DNA of 64,000 nt, taken from contig JBBFLV010000008.1 of NCBI GenBank assembly GCA_037478835.1, positions 1 through 64,000 of the forward strand, written 5' to 3'. This DNA comes from 630D-37 sp037478835. Its GTDB lineage: Bacteria > Chloroflexota > Anaerolineae > Anaerolineales > Villigracilaceae. The notes under the pieces were generated by a model that did not search any database, had not been told where the DNA came from, and was given only the letters and a program-made list of their open reading frames with translations. This document shows positions 50,560 to 58,032 of this stretch, piece after piece. The position numbers were made by a program, and so were the translations under genes. Position 1 is the stretch's first letter. Each line of letters starts with the position of its first letter.

Positions 50560-51126
50560 ATGAAAACCAAAATCCGCTATCTTTTATTAGTCTTATTTGT
50601 CTTATATGTCTTATTCGTCTTAACACCCCAAAAATCCCCAACCTACGCTATTGGTGAATGCGCTTCCTGCAGATGGTCTAATTGTTGTGGTGTTGCCTGT
50701 AGCGCCAATCAAAGCTGTGTTGGTGATACTCTTTATGGCTGTGACTGCGTCCAAAACACCCCCGCCCCACGACCAACAAATCCTCTTCCCTCTCCAACCA
50801 CGCCCCCAGAGCGAGCCACCCCCACCCCCGGCGGAGCAAGATGTGACCAAATCACGCCCCGTTCTGCCTGCGATACTCCAACCAATTACTGCATGATCAC
50901 CTATTGCAAGTGCACCTGCAATAACGGCGTCCTTAAAAACTGCATTCCCGGATGTAGCGCTATCTGCGGATACAACGGCTACTGCTACGTCACCAACCCT
51001 ACAACCACTCCCAACCCCAGCTGGACCGACATCGCCTGCGATCAAAACGGCTGGGGGGGCGTGGTCGGCTTGTACCTGCGATCAAAGTGCATATGCTGGC
51101 TGCTCCCAAACCAACTACTGCGGTAA
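50560..51126 (+). CDS. secreted Cys-rich protein, apparently frameshifted at a G7 tract
   Basis: As read, 188 residues. An N-terminal hydrophobic signal (about 7-24) is followed by CASCRWSNCCGVACSANQSC, a Pro/Thr linker and a second Cys-rich part (CMITYCKCTCNNGVLKNCIPGC). After a run of seven Gs (51053-51059) the frame loses its Cys pattern and ends at 51126. With six Gs the frame continues as GWGAWSACTCDQSAYAGCSQ, a thrombospondin-like WxxWSxC motif with many more Cys, open to 51376. So this is either a phase-variable gene, a recent pseudogene or a sequencing error. Family unknown; low G+C suggests transfer. Confidence 0.65.
   Translation: MKTKIRYLLLVLFVLYVLFVLTPQKSPTYAIGECASCRWSNCCGVACSANQSCVGDTLYGCDCVQNTPAPRPTNPLPSPTTPPERATPTPGGARCDQITPRSACDTPTNYCMITYCKCTCNNGVLKNCIPGCSAICGYNGYCYVTNPTTTPNPSWTDIACDQNGWGGVVGLYLRSKCICWLLPNQLLR
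51053..51059 (+). other. G7 homopolymer at the frameshift point
   Basis: Seven consecutive Gs in the codons for GWGG. Removing one G joins two Cys-rich reading frames. Such tracts are prone to slippage in replication and to sequencing error. Confidence 0.7.
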
Positions 51127-51196
51127 GGTAAGATTTTGTATAAATCCACCAAATTCCAACCAATACCAGATCAGCTGCTGCACCCCCGGAAGCGGA

Positions 51197-51217
51197 GGAG
51201 AGATGAATCATCTCTCC
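51197..51217. repeat. perfect 10-bp-arm palindrome
   Basis: GGAGAGATGA and TCATCTCTCC around a single A. It lies downstream of the Cys-rich region and 170 bp before the ABC gene. It may be the terminator stem of the Cys-rich gene, which would mean that the extended frame ends as coding sequence near here. Confidence 0.7.
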
Positions 51218-51386
51218 GTCATTCACTCGGTGGAGGACAATCCGCGGCCGAAGGTGTGCTCGTTTTTTAGCCCTCTCCCCAGAATGGAAACGGGATTGTG
51301 CAAATCTCAAAGTACGATCGGGATTCGTTCGCGCTTGTCTGCGTTTCCCTGTATCCTGTGTTGCAACTCATGGTAAAACTATAGCC

Positions 51387-52418
51387 ATGCTGGAAGTGCA
51401 TGAGATTTACAAGTCTTACGAAGGGAAACCCTTACTGCAGGGCATCTCTTTCTCTGTAGCCCAGGGGGAAACGGTTTGCCTGCTCGGGCCTTCCGGGAGT
51501 GGCAAATCAACCCTGTTGCGCATTATTGCCGGCTTGGAAGAGGCGGAGAAGGGAGAGATTCGCTGGAACGGACAAGCGATCACCCACTTGCCCCCTCATC
51601 GCCGTCGAATGGGGCTGGTCTTTCAGGATTATGTGCTGTTTCCCCATCTAACCGTGGCCGAGAACGTGGCCTTTGGCTTGAAAATGCAGGGGTTTTCGTC
51701 GAGCGAACAAGCGCAAAGGGTGCAGGAGGTGTTGGAACAGGTGCGCTTGCGCGGGTTCGAGTCACGCCGCGTGACCGAGCTTTCGGGAGGGGAGCAGCAA
51801 CGGGTGGCACTGGCGCGCGCTTTGGCACCCCGGCCACAGGTACTGATGTTCGATGAGCCGTTAGGGGCTCTGGATCGCACGCTGCGCGAGGAACTTTTGC
51901 TGGAGCTGCGCTCCTTGTTGCGTTCGCAACCGATCGCGGCGATCTACGTGACCCATGATCAGGAAGAAGCCGCTACGGTTGCCGATCGCCTTTTGCTTCT
52001 CCATCAGGGACGCATTGTGCGCCAGGGTCGCCCGGCGGAGATTTGGGAGGATCCGCGGAGTGTGTGGGTGGCACGTTTTTTGGGGGTGGGGAATTTGATC
52101 CCCGGACGCTGGGAGGAGGGGTGTATCGTCAGTGCCTGGGGGCGTTTTCCCCTGGCTTGTCCGCAGGAACATCGTCATCGGCAGGGAGAGCGCATTTGGG
52201 GCCTGCTTCGACCTCACGAGGTCGAACCGACGCAGGATACAGACGGTTGGCAAGCCCAGGTGACGGATGTGATCTTTCAACAGGAACACTTTCGCGTGCA
52301 GCTGGATGGCGACCTCTATGTCTTCCTCTCGGAGGCGCCGCCGGTTGGCGCTTCGATCCGATTGCGCCTGAAACGGGAACGACTGGAATGCCTGGGGGGT
52401 GAAGATGAAAGTGGGTGA
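51387..52418 (+). CDS. ABC transporter ATPase of the PotA/FbpC/CysA type
   Basis: 343 residues. Walker A GPSGSGKST, Q-loop VFQDYVLFPHLTV, signature LSGGEQQRVALARAL, Walker B VLMFDEPLGALD and switch His VTHDQEEA, then TOBE-like domains at 240-340 (GNLIPGRWEEG, IWGLLRPHEVEP). This class energises importers of iron, polyamines, sulfate, molybdate or thiamine. No permease or binding-protein gene is adjacent, so the substrate is open. TAAAAC ends 7 nt before the ATG and no ribosome site is seen. Confidence 0.93.
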   Translation: MLEVHEIYKSYEGKPLLQGISFSVAQGETVCLLGPSGSGKSTLLRIIAGLEEAEKGEIRWNGQAITHLPPHRRRMGLVFQDYVLFPHLTVAENVAFGLKMQGFSSSEQAQRVQEVLEQVRLRGFESRRVTELSGGEQQRVALARALAPRPQVLMFDEPLGALDRTLREELLLELRSLLRSQPIAAIYVTHDQEEAATVADRLLLLHQGRIVRQGRPAEIWEDPRSVWVARFLGVGNLIPGRWEEGCIVSAWGRFPLACPQEHRHRQGERIWGLLRPHEVEPTQDTDGWQAQVTDVIFQQEHFRVQLDGDLYVFLSEAPPVGASIRLRLKRERLECLGGEDESG

Positions 52419-52890
52419 TACGATCCGTGTGCTCAAACGCGATCTCTCCGGCACTGTGACCTGGGAATATCCCGGCCGCGTGCTCTTCTTGCGCAACGGT
52501 ATCTTGCGCTTGGAGGCCTTCTTTGACCGCGAGGATATGCCCTTTCAAGGCACCTGGCTCAAGCGAGGCGATCGCTTTCTGGAAACCTATTACACGCGGC
52601 GCTGGTACAATGTCTTTGAAATCTACGACCGCGAGGATGGAAGCCTGAAGGGATGGTATTGCAATATTTGTCGCCCGGCCGTCCTGGAGTCCGATAGCGT
52701 TTCCTTCGTCGATCTGGCGCTCGATCTGTGGGTCACACCGCAGGGGGAGCAAAGGGTGCTTGATGAGGATGAATTTGCCAAGCTGGAACTGGATGCCGAA
52801 ACGCGTCGGAAGGCACTACGCGCGCTGGAAGAACTCCGTGCTTGTTTTCGCCGGCGATGGCCTCAACGGGCGGCGACAGGCGCAGAATAG
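52405..52890 (+). CDS. DUF402 family protein
   Basis: A 161-residue protein with the FomD/DUF402 core: VTWEYPGRVLFLRNGILRLEAFF, FLETYYTRRWYNVFEIYD, GWYCNICRPAVLES, VSFVDLALDLWVTPQGEQRVLDEDEFAKLEL. Members include nucleoside phosphate hydrolases; the exact substrate here is unknown. ATG 52405 with GGGGGTG upstream overlaps the ABC ATPase gene by 14 bp, so the two are translated together. Confidence 0.88.
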   Translation: MKVGDTIRVLKRDLSGTVTWEYPGRVLFLRNGILRLEAFFDREDMPFQGTWLKRGDRFLETYYTRRWYNVFEIYDREDGSLKGWYCNICRPAVLESDSVSFVDLALDLWVTPQGEQRVLDEDEFAKLELDAETRRKALRALEELRACFRRRWPQRAATGAE

Positions 52891-52986
52891 TCTTAGAATG
52901 CTGAATTGCGGCCCGGCATTCAGTTCTTTAAGGTTTTGTGCGTGTGCTTCTAATTCAGGATTGAGTTGACTGCAAAGACCATATTT

Positions 52987-53110
52987 ACCACGAAGGGCAC
53001 AAAGAACACAAAGTTTTTTTGTAAAAAATACAGTATTTTTACTCAATTTTCGCTTTTTAATGGGTCAAAATCCTTTGCTTATCCTTAGTGTACTTGGTGT
53101 ACTTAGTGGT
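52987..53110. repeat. MITE-like element with inverted ends
   Basis: About 124 bp, starting ACCACGAAG and ending CTTAGTGGT (inverted ends with one mismatch). Short internal repeats are AAGGGCACAAAGAACACAAAG and its loose inverse TTAGTGTACTTGGTGTACTTAG. A small hairpin GTAAAAA/TTTTTAC lies inside. No ORF of note. Similar ACCACGAAG elements occur widely in bacterial genomes. Confidence 0.55.
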
Positions 53111-53335
53111 CAAGAACCTTGTTGCGGTGAAATCAGGGCATTCCATCTCCCTCAATTTTCACCGGCCGGTGCATTCTAAGAGCGTCAAAGTGCCGGCCTC
53201 AGGCTAACCGGCCAGGGCGCGGGTCAGAGACCGATCCGAACCCGGCGGACAGTTCTCTTTTGGGGTGTATTCCTGCATTACCCTTTGCAATTTTTTATCA
53301 GTGCCCCCTTTTCCTGCGTAAAAATAGTTGATCCT
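53111..53335. other. gap without a gene
   Basis: I see no gene. It holds GC-rich partial palindromes (GGCCGGTGCA near 53153 and TGCCGGCC near 53190, CGGGT/ACCCG around 53220-53245), which could be a decayed structured repeat or a small RNA. No promoter-terminator pair supports an RNA gene. Confidence 0.4.
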
Positions 53336-53659
53336 TTAAGCGTTGTTCTGCGAGCGCCCCAGCAATTCCGCGGTGGCGCGAGTGTTGGCTTCGAGATCGA
53401 TCAGCAGGGTGAAGATTTCGCCGGCGGCATAGAGGAAGAGGGCGCCAAAGCCGCCATAAAGCAAGATCAATAGTCCGCTGACGAGCCCGCCGAAGAAACC
53501 CATGCCGCGCATTTCACCGAGCCCCGCTGACCTAATAACCGAGTTGCCGATGAAGGGCATGCTACAGGCGCCGATCACCGTCAGGATGGCGAGGATGACA
53601 CCGATCACTTTGTAGATGACAGCGACCACGCGCAGGACGGGGTAACGATTGGTTTTCAT
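53336..53659 (-). CDS. small membrane protein (DUF4282-like)
   Basis: 107 residues with two membrane segments (about 10-35 and 52-85). LRVVAVIYKVIGVILAILTVIG at the start and a C-terminal helix LIDLEANTRATAELLGR resemble DUF4282-type proteins. Function unknown. It begins 3 bp after the DUF4126 gene, so the two are probably in one operon. Confidence 0.7.
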   Translation of the reverse strand: MKTNRYPVLRVVAVIYKVIGVILAILTVIGACSMPFIGNSVIRSAGLGEMRGMGFFGGLVSGLLILLYGGFGALFLYAAGEIFTLLIDLEANTRATAELLGRSQNNA

Positions 53660-53662
53660 TTT

Positions 53663-54229
53663 TCACCTCCGTTGAGCCAGGGAGTACCTTCGCCGATAGC
53701 GATACAGCCACCAGAGAAGGATGGCACACAGGAACAGGAACAACACGATCGGGATCAGCCAGGCCAGTAGGGTAGTGATGGTGGCGATCACGTCTTCCGC
53801 AATGCTGACCGGCGTGTTACCCAGGCCACCGGTCGTGGCCGTGACGGCCGGACGCACCACCAGCGATTTGATGCCATGCACGGCGCCGGCGGCCAGCAAG
53901 CCGCAGATCATGGCCAGGACGGGGTTGATTTCGGTGATCACGCGCGCCGAAGCGGCGAAGAGGATCGCTCCGGCGGTGGGACGAACAAAGGTCTGGATGG
54001 CATCGTTGATGTGATTGACGGCCGGGATTTTATCGGCCAGCATTTCGACGATCACCAGCAGCCCCAAGACGATCAGCACCCAGGGGTTGGCCAGCGTATT
54101 CCAGGGCGAGGCCAGGGTGATCCAATCGGTGTAGTGGGCGACTAGGCCGGTGATCAGGAGGGGGATATAGGCGTTTAATCCGGCGCTGGCAGCCAGACCA
54201 AAAGCGGAGAAAATGCCGAGCCATTCCAT
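53663..54229 (-). CDS. DUF4126 membrane protein
   Basis: A 188-residue protein with about five membrane segments. FSAFGLAASAGLNAYIPLLITGL, LADKIPAVNHINDAIQTFVRPTAGAIL and AAGAVHGIKSLVVRPAVTATTGGLGNTPVSIAED are the DUF4126 core. Function unknown. TATAAT (54244-54249) ends 14 nt before the ATG, giving a leader of only about 7 nt. Confidence 0.88.
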   Translation of the reverse strand: MEWLGIFSAFGLAASAGLNAYIPLLITGLVAHYTDWITLASPWNTLANPWVLIVLGLLVIVEMLADKIPAVNHINDAIQTFVRPTAGAILFAASARVITEINPVLAMICGLLAAGAVHGIKSLVVRPAVTATTGGLGNTPVSIAEDVIATITTLLAWLIPIVLFLFLCAILLWWLYRYRRRYSLAQRR

Positions 54230-54303
54230 AAGATTCTAGGTGAATTATACCCTATTGGGGCGATAGCCTCGATGGAACGGCGGATGAAAAACGTGAAATC
54301 CGC

Positions 54304-55875
54304 TCAATCTATCCTGCCAAAGCATTCAAACGTGTTGCCCTGTGGGGAAGTGACGAGGATCGGCCAATCGCTGTCATCGACTCGATAGGCACGTAGCTCC
54401 GGTTCCACGGATCGAAGCAATGCCTGCGCACGCGCTTCGGAGAGGTTCCAGGCACGCCAGGAGGGATCGGACGGTCGGGACTGCGCTTCGTAGAGGATGC
54501 AGCTCAGGGTTGCCGCCATCCGCTCACGGGTAGCCTGATCCGCTGTTGGGGAACGGTATTCCGCTACGAGGGCCGGAATGGCATCGGTTGAGAGCGAAGT
54601 CAGGTAGGGGAGGTCCAATTCTTCCCCCTTTTGAAATCGTTCTACGTTCTGCCGCACGATGAAGGCATCCACGTTGAGAAGGGAAAGTGAAATCCCGAAG
54701 CCCAGCAGCGTGAATAGGCAGATCACGGCAAAGGCGCGTTGGCGGTGCAGCAGGTCTAAAACGGCCGCGGCCAGGAGCAGGATCGCCAGCCAGATCATGA
54801 AGACATGGGTGTAGGTGCGCAGGCGGGTGAAGCCATAGGCCATCTCGTAGAGCGAGAGGCGCTGATAGGCCGAAAGCAGGATGACCCCTACCAGCGCTAC
54901 CAGAACAACGCCGAGCACGGAAAAGCCGCGCCGCTCCTGCGGACGCTCGCGACGGGTGATCGTGCTGAGCACTTGGAAGAGGAGCAGGCTGAAGAAGGCG
55001 ACGATCACCAGTTCGCCGAACCCGCGTCGAGCGTATTCGGCATACGTATAGCCCTCTAGGTGGATGTTGCGCTCGCCGCCGAAGAAGTATTGAAACTGTA
55101 CCACTACGAAGGTGGCGAAGAGCAAACCGACGCTCCCTAACACAATGGCGGCCTCGGTGAAGCCCAAAAAGGGCGGGATGAGCGGTTTTTCGCGTCCCAG
55201 CAGGGGTTCTTCTGCCGAACGCTCGAAGGCGTACAAGTAGATGCCGCTCAGAACATAGGCGATGATCAGGATGTAGAACAAGCGGAAAAGGTATTCGGGC
55301 AGGTTCTGCAAACGGAGAAGGGCCACGAATGCATCTAGCCGCCGGGCGAAGAGCGGATCGGCGGATGCGAGCAAAGCGGCAAAGATGACCACGATCGGCA
55401 AGGCCAGCAGAAGGCCACGGGCGATCGGCCAGAAGGTGGACGGTTTTCTCTCTGTTTGCTGGGCGGCGCGGCGGGCGGCGGAAAAGGCGGTGACCGGGCG
55501 AATCAGGATGCCGATCATCAGGTTGAAGGCCTGGCGGAAGAAATCGGCGAAGCTATATTCCAACCACTTTCCCCCGCGGTAGGTGACGGCCAGGATGGCC
55601 ATGAGCAGGAGGGTCAGCACATGGGCTAGGAACACGGTCAGCGGTTCGCGGCGCAGGATGGTGATGGCGAGGAAGAACAGGAGAAAGGGGAACAACAGCC
55701 AGGTCTGTTTGGCGGGGTGCGCTCCTTCGCGGCGTAACAGAATGACCCCGGCACTCAACGTGGCCAGGGCGTAGAGGGCGAATGAAACGCCCGGCTCGTG
55801 ATCCCAGAAAAGAAAATCAAACAGCCAGCCGAGGAAGAGGACGGCATACCAGAAGGGGGAGGGAAATTTTTTCAT
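54304..55875 (-). CDS. DUF4173 membrane protein
   Basis: A 523-residue protein with about twelve hydrophobic segments. ARRAAQQTERKPSTFWPIARGLLLALPIVVIFAALLASADPLF, GYTYAEYARRGFGELVIVAFFSLLLF, RLRTYTHVFMIWLAILL and NVDAFIVRQNVER are DUF4173 hallmarks. The C-terminal 110 residues are soluble. Function unknown. I took the ATG at 55875; an upstream extension to 55974 overlaps a repeat-rich presumed operator. Confidence 0.88.
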   Translation of the reverse strand: MKKFPSPFWYAVLFLGWLFDFLFWDHEPGVSFALYALATLSAGVILLRREGAHPAKQTWLLFPFLLFFLAITILRREPLTVFLAHVLTLLLMAILAVTYRGGKWLEYSFADFFRQAFNLMIGILIRPVTAFSAARRAAQQTERKPSTFWPIARGLLLALPIVVIFAALLASADPLFARRLDAFVALLRLQNLPEYLFRLFYILIIAYVLSGIYLYAFERSAEEPLLGREKPLIPPFLGFTEAAIVLGSVGLLFATFVVVQFQYFFGGERNIHLEGYTYAEYARRGFGELVIVAFFSLLLFQVLSTITRRERPQERRGFSVLGVVLVALVGVILLSAYQRLSLYEMAYGFTRLRTYTHVFMIWLAILLLAAAVLDLLHRQRAFAVICLFTLLGFGISLSLLNVDAFIVRQNVERFQKGEELDLPYLTSLSTDAIPALVAEYRSPTADQATRERMAATLSCILYEAQSRPSDPSWRAWNLSEARAQALLRSVEPELRAYRVDDSDWPILVTSPQGNTFECFGRID

Positions 55876-55924
55876 GGTGACTCCGGGAAATCGATCGCGA
55901 ATTTTCCGATTCAAATGGCTTTGG

Positions 55925-55964
55925 TGAGAGCAAAATAGCCCGATGGTGCTCTCAAATGCTCTCA
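55925..55964 (-). promoter_or_regulatory. candidate operator: TGAGAGCA / TGCTCTCA x2
   Basis: TGAGAGCA (55925-55932) faces two direct copies of its complement, TGCTCTCA, at 55947-55954 and 55957-55964, spaced 10 bp (one helical turn). It lies 50-90 bp upstream of the DUF4173 start. The layout suits a dimeric repressor or activator; its identity is unknown. Confidence 0.4.
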
Positions 55965-55980
55965 GGTTTTCCATCCCGCT

Positions 55981-56838
55981 TTATGTGGGGGCTTGCTCCC
56001 ATTCTTCCAACAGTTTTTGCCATTCTTCCAGGGTCAACGTTTCGGCGCGGCGATCGGGAGCGATGCCGGCGCGCAGCAGCAGGTTTTCCGCTTGGGAAGA
56101 GCGAAGCCCCAGGCCATGGGATAGCGCGTTGCGTAGGGTTTTGCGCTTCTGTGAGAAACCGGCGCGGATCAGCCGAAAGAACGTATCTAGCCGTTCGTAG
56201 GGAAGGAGCGGCTGCGGGTAGAGATCGATGCGCACCACCGCCGAATCTACCTTCGGTGGCGGGTAGAAGGCTCCGGCCGGGATGCGCAGCGCGATCGAAG
56301 GCCGACCGTAGACCTGGACGCTGAGTGCCAGTAGGTTCATCTCCCCGGCCGAAGCGCAAATGCGCTCGGCGACCTCTTTCTGGACCGTCAGCACGATGCG
56401 ACGTGGACGCCGCGGCGCTTCCAGCAGGTGACGGATAAGTGCCGAGGTGATGTAATAAGGAATGTTCGCTACCACCAGATAACCTTCTTGGGGGATGAGA
56501 TCGGCAGGGGAAAGGCGCAGTATATCCCCGCGCACCAGGTGTACGTTTTCCCACGGTGCAAGCACTTGCTCCAGGATGGGGAAGAGTGTCTCATCGATCT
56601 CGACGGCAACGACCTGTTGCGCGGCATTCGCCAGGTAACGCGTCAGGCTGCCGAGGCCGGGGCCGATCTCCAGCACCCAGTCCGTGGGTTGAATTTCGGC
56701 GACCTGGATGATGGCCTCCAGCAAGTGTGGGTCCTGTAGGAAGTTTTGCCCCAAATGCTTTTTCGGCCGCAGGCCGGCCTGACGGAGCAATTGGGCGGTT
56801 TGCAAGGGCGGGATGGGGGGACGAAAACGCCGACTCAC
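55981..56838 (-). CDS. rsmA: 16S rRNA dimethyladenosine transferase
   Basis: A 285-residue KsgA enzyme that dimethylates A1518 and A1519 of 16S rRNA. LRPKKHLGQNFLQDPHLLEAII, motif I VLEIGPGLGSLTRYLA, VEIDETLF, motif IV VVANIPYYITSALIRHLLE and the C-terminal KVDSAVVRIDLYP and FSQKRKTLRNAL. It starts 3 bp after the YabE-like gene. Confidence 0.97.
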   Translation of the reverse strand: MSRRFRPPIPPLQTAQLLRQAGLRPKKHLGQNFLQDPHLLEAIIQVAEIQPTDWVLEIGPGLGSLTRYLANAAQQVVAVEIDETLFPILEQVLAPWENVHLVRGDILRLSPADLIPQEGYLVVANIPYYITSALIRHLLEAPRRPRRIVLTVQKEVAERICASAGEMNLLALSVQVYGRPSIALRIPAGAFYPPPKVDSAVVRIDLYPQPLLPYERLDTFFRLIRAGFSQKRKTLRNALSHGLGLRSSQAENLLLRAGIAPDRRAETLTLEEWQKLLEEWEQAPT

Positions 56839-56841
56839 AGG

Positions 56842-58032
56842 TTATTCCAGAAGATAAGGGATGTTGGCCGGGACGGGCGTCAGGAAGTAGAGGGTGACCC
56901 AGTGGTGCCAGGGCTCGTAATCCTCATCGCTGAATCCCAGGTCGATCCAGGGACGGCCGGGAATGCCACCGCCGACATCTTCGATGGTGGCGCGGCCGTA
57001 GCCGGGGATATAGACCGGCTGACCCTGTAACATGCGATACCAGCTCAGGGTCACGGCGATCACGCCGCGGGTCACTTTTTTGCCGCTGGCGGTATAGGGG
57101 TAGCAGCGATCCGCCGCGGAGCGACAAGGGGAATAGGAGGTGGCGTAGACGCGGATGGCGCGCCAGTATTCAATGGTGACTCCGTCTACCACCGCCGTGC
57201 GCACAACCACTTTCGTCCCGTAGCCGATCAGGCGATTTTGCGGTAGGCGGATCAGGGTCTCGCTTTCAACCTGGCGGGCGATTTCTTCCCCATCCCGGTA
57301 GCGAATGCGCACGCGTTCCATGCTGAGTCCCTCTTCGCCGGGGCGAAGGATTTGCTGCTGATCCAGCTCCAGGTCGGCGGAAGCGACGAATTCCGTGCGG
57401 AAGGGGATGCTTTTTTGGTTGATCTGCACGCTCTCCCAGATGTGGTGAAGGCGAATGCGGCCATCGGACGGAAGCGCCGCCTGGGGGGGCGGATCGCTGC
57501 TATCGAGGCCGACCAGCGGTAAACCGGCTTCGGCCAGGGCTTCGCCTACGGTGGCGGCGGCGGTGCGCCGGGTCCAGACCTGAGCCGCTTTTTCGATGGT
57601 GATCGGGCGCGAGAAGCGGCAGGTTACCGTTCGATCGCCATCCAATGGCGTGGTCAGCGGCGGAAAGCAGCGATCGGCGGCATAGAGGGCATAGCCTTGT
57701 TCACGCAGGGCTTCGCCGAGGGTTTCTGCGGCGCTGCGGAAGGTACGGGTCTCGTTTTCTGTTTGCAACGTAACGAGATGGGCGCGGCGAATTTGGAGGA
57801 TGATCTCGCCTTGCGCGGGGATGGGTTGGGTTGGATCGATCGGGAAGCCGTGAAGGAGTAGACGGTCTCCTGCCTCGAGACGGAGGCCGGCTTCCTGCAA
57901 CCAGTCTCTCGGCAGGGCGGCCTCCGTCCGGATGGAGAAGACCTGCTCCCCGTCCAGGATGTGGACTCGTATGCCTTGACGGGGCGCACAGGCGAGGAGG
58001 AAGAGAAACAGTAGTAGCAGACGACGCATCAA
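56842..58032 (-). CDS. YabE-like wall protein: DUF348, G5 and 3D domains
   Basis: 396 residues. Lipobox FLLAC at residue 15, two or three DUF348 units (VRVHILDGEQVFSIRTEAALPRDWLQ, HLVTLQTENETRTFRSAAETLGEAL, ITIEKAAQVWTRRTAAATVGEAL), a G5 domain (VQINQKSIPFRTEF, RVRIRYRDGEEIARQ), then a C-terminal 3D domain with its three Asp (TIEDVGGG, IDLGFSDEDYEPW). 3D domains occur in lytic transglycosylases and resuscitation factors. In Bacillus yabE also lies just upstream of ksgA. Its stop overlaps the aminotransferase region by 4 bp. Confidence 0.88.
   Translation of the reverse strand: MMRRLLLLFLFLLACAPRQGIRVHILDGEQVFSIRTEAALPRDWLQEAGLRLEAGDRLLLHGFPIDPTQPIPAQGEIILQIRRAHLVTLQTENETRTFRSAAETLGEALREQGYALYAADRCFPPLTTPLDGDRTVTCRFSRPITIEKAAQVWTRRTAAATVGEALAEAGLPLVGLDSSDPPPQAALPSDGRIRLHHIWESVQINQKSIPFRTEFVASADLELDQQQILRPGEEGLSMERVRIRYRDGEEIARQVESETLIRLPQNRLIGYGTKVVVRTAVVDGVTIEYWRAIRVYATSYSPCRSAADRCYPYTASGKKVTRGVIAVTLSWYRMLQGQPVYIPGYGRATIEDVGGGIPGRPWIDLGFSDEDYEPWHHWVTLYFLTPVPANIPYLLE

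Noticed and set aside
53190..53250. tRNA-like structure in the gap after DUF402
   Set aside because: Short stems exist but no cloverleaf with a TTCRA loop and matching acceptor arms can be drawn.
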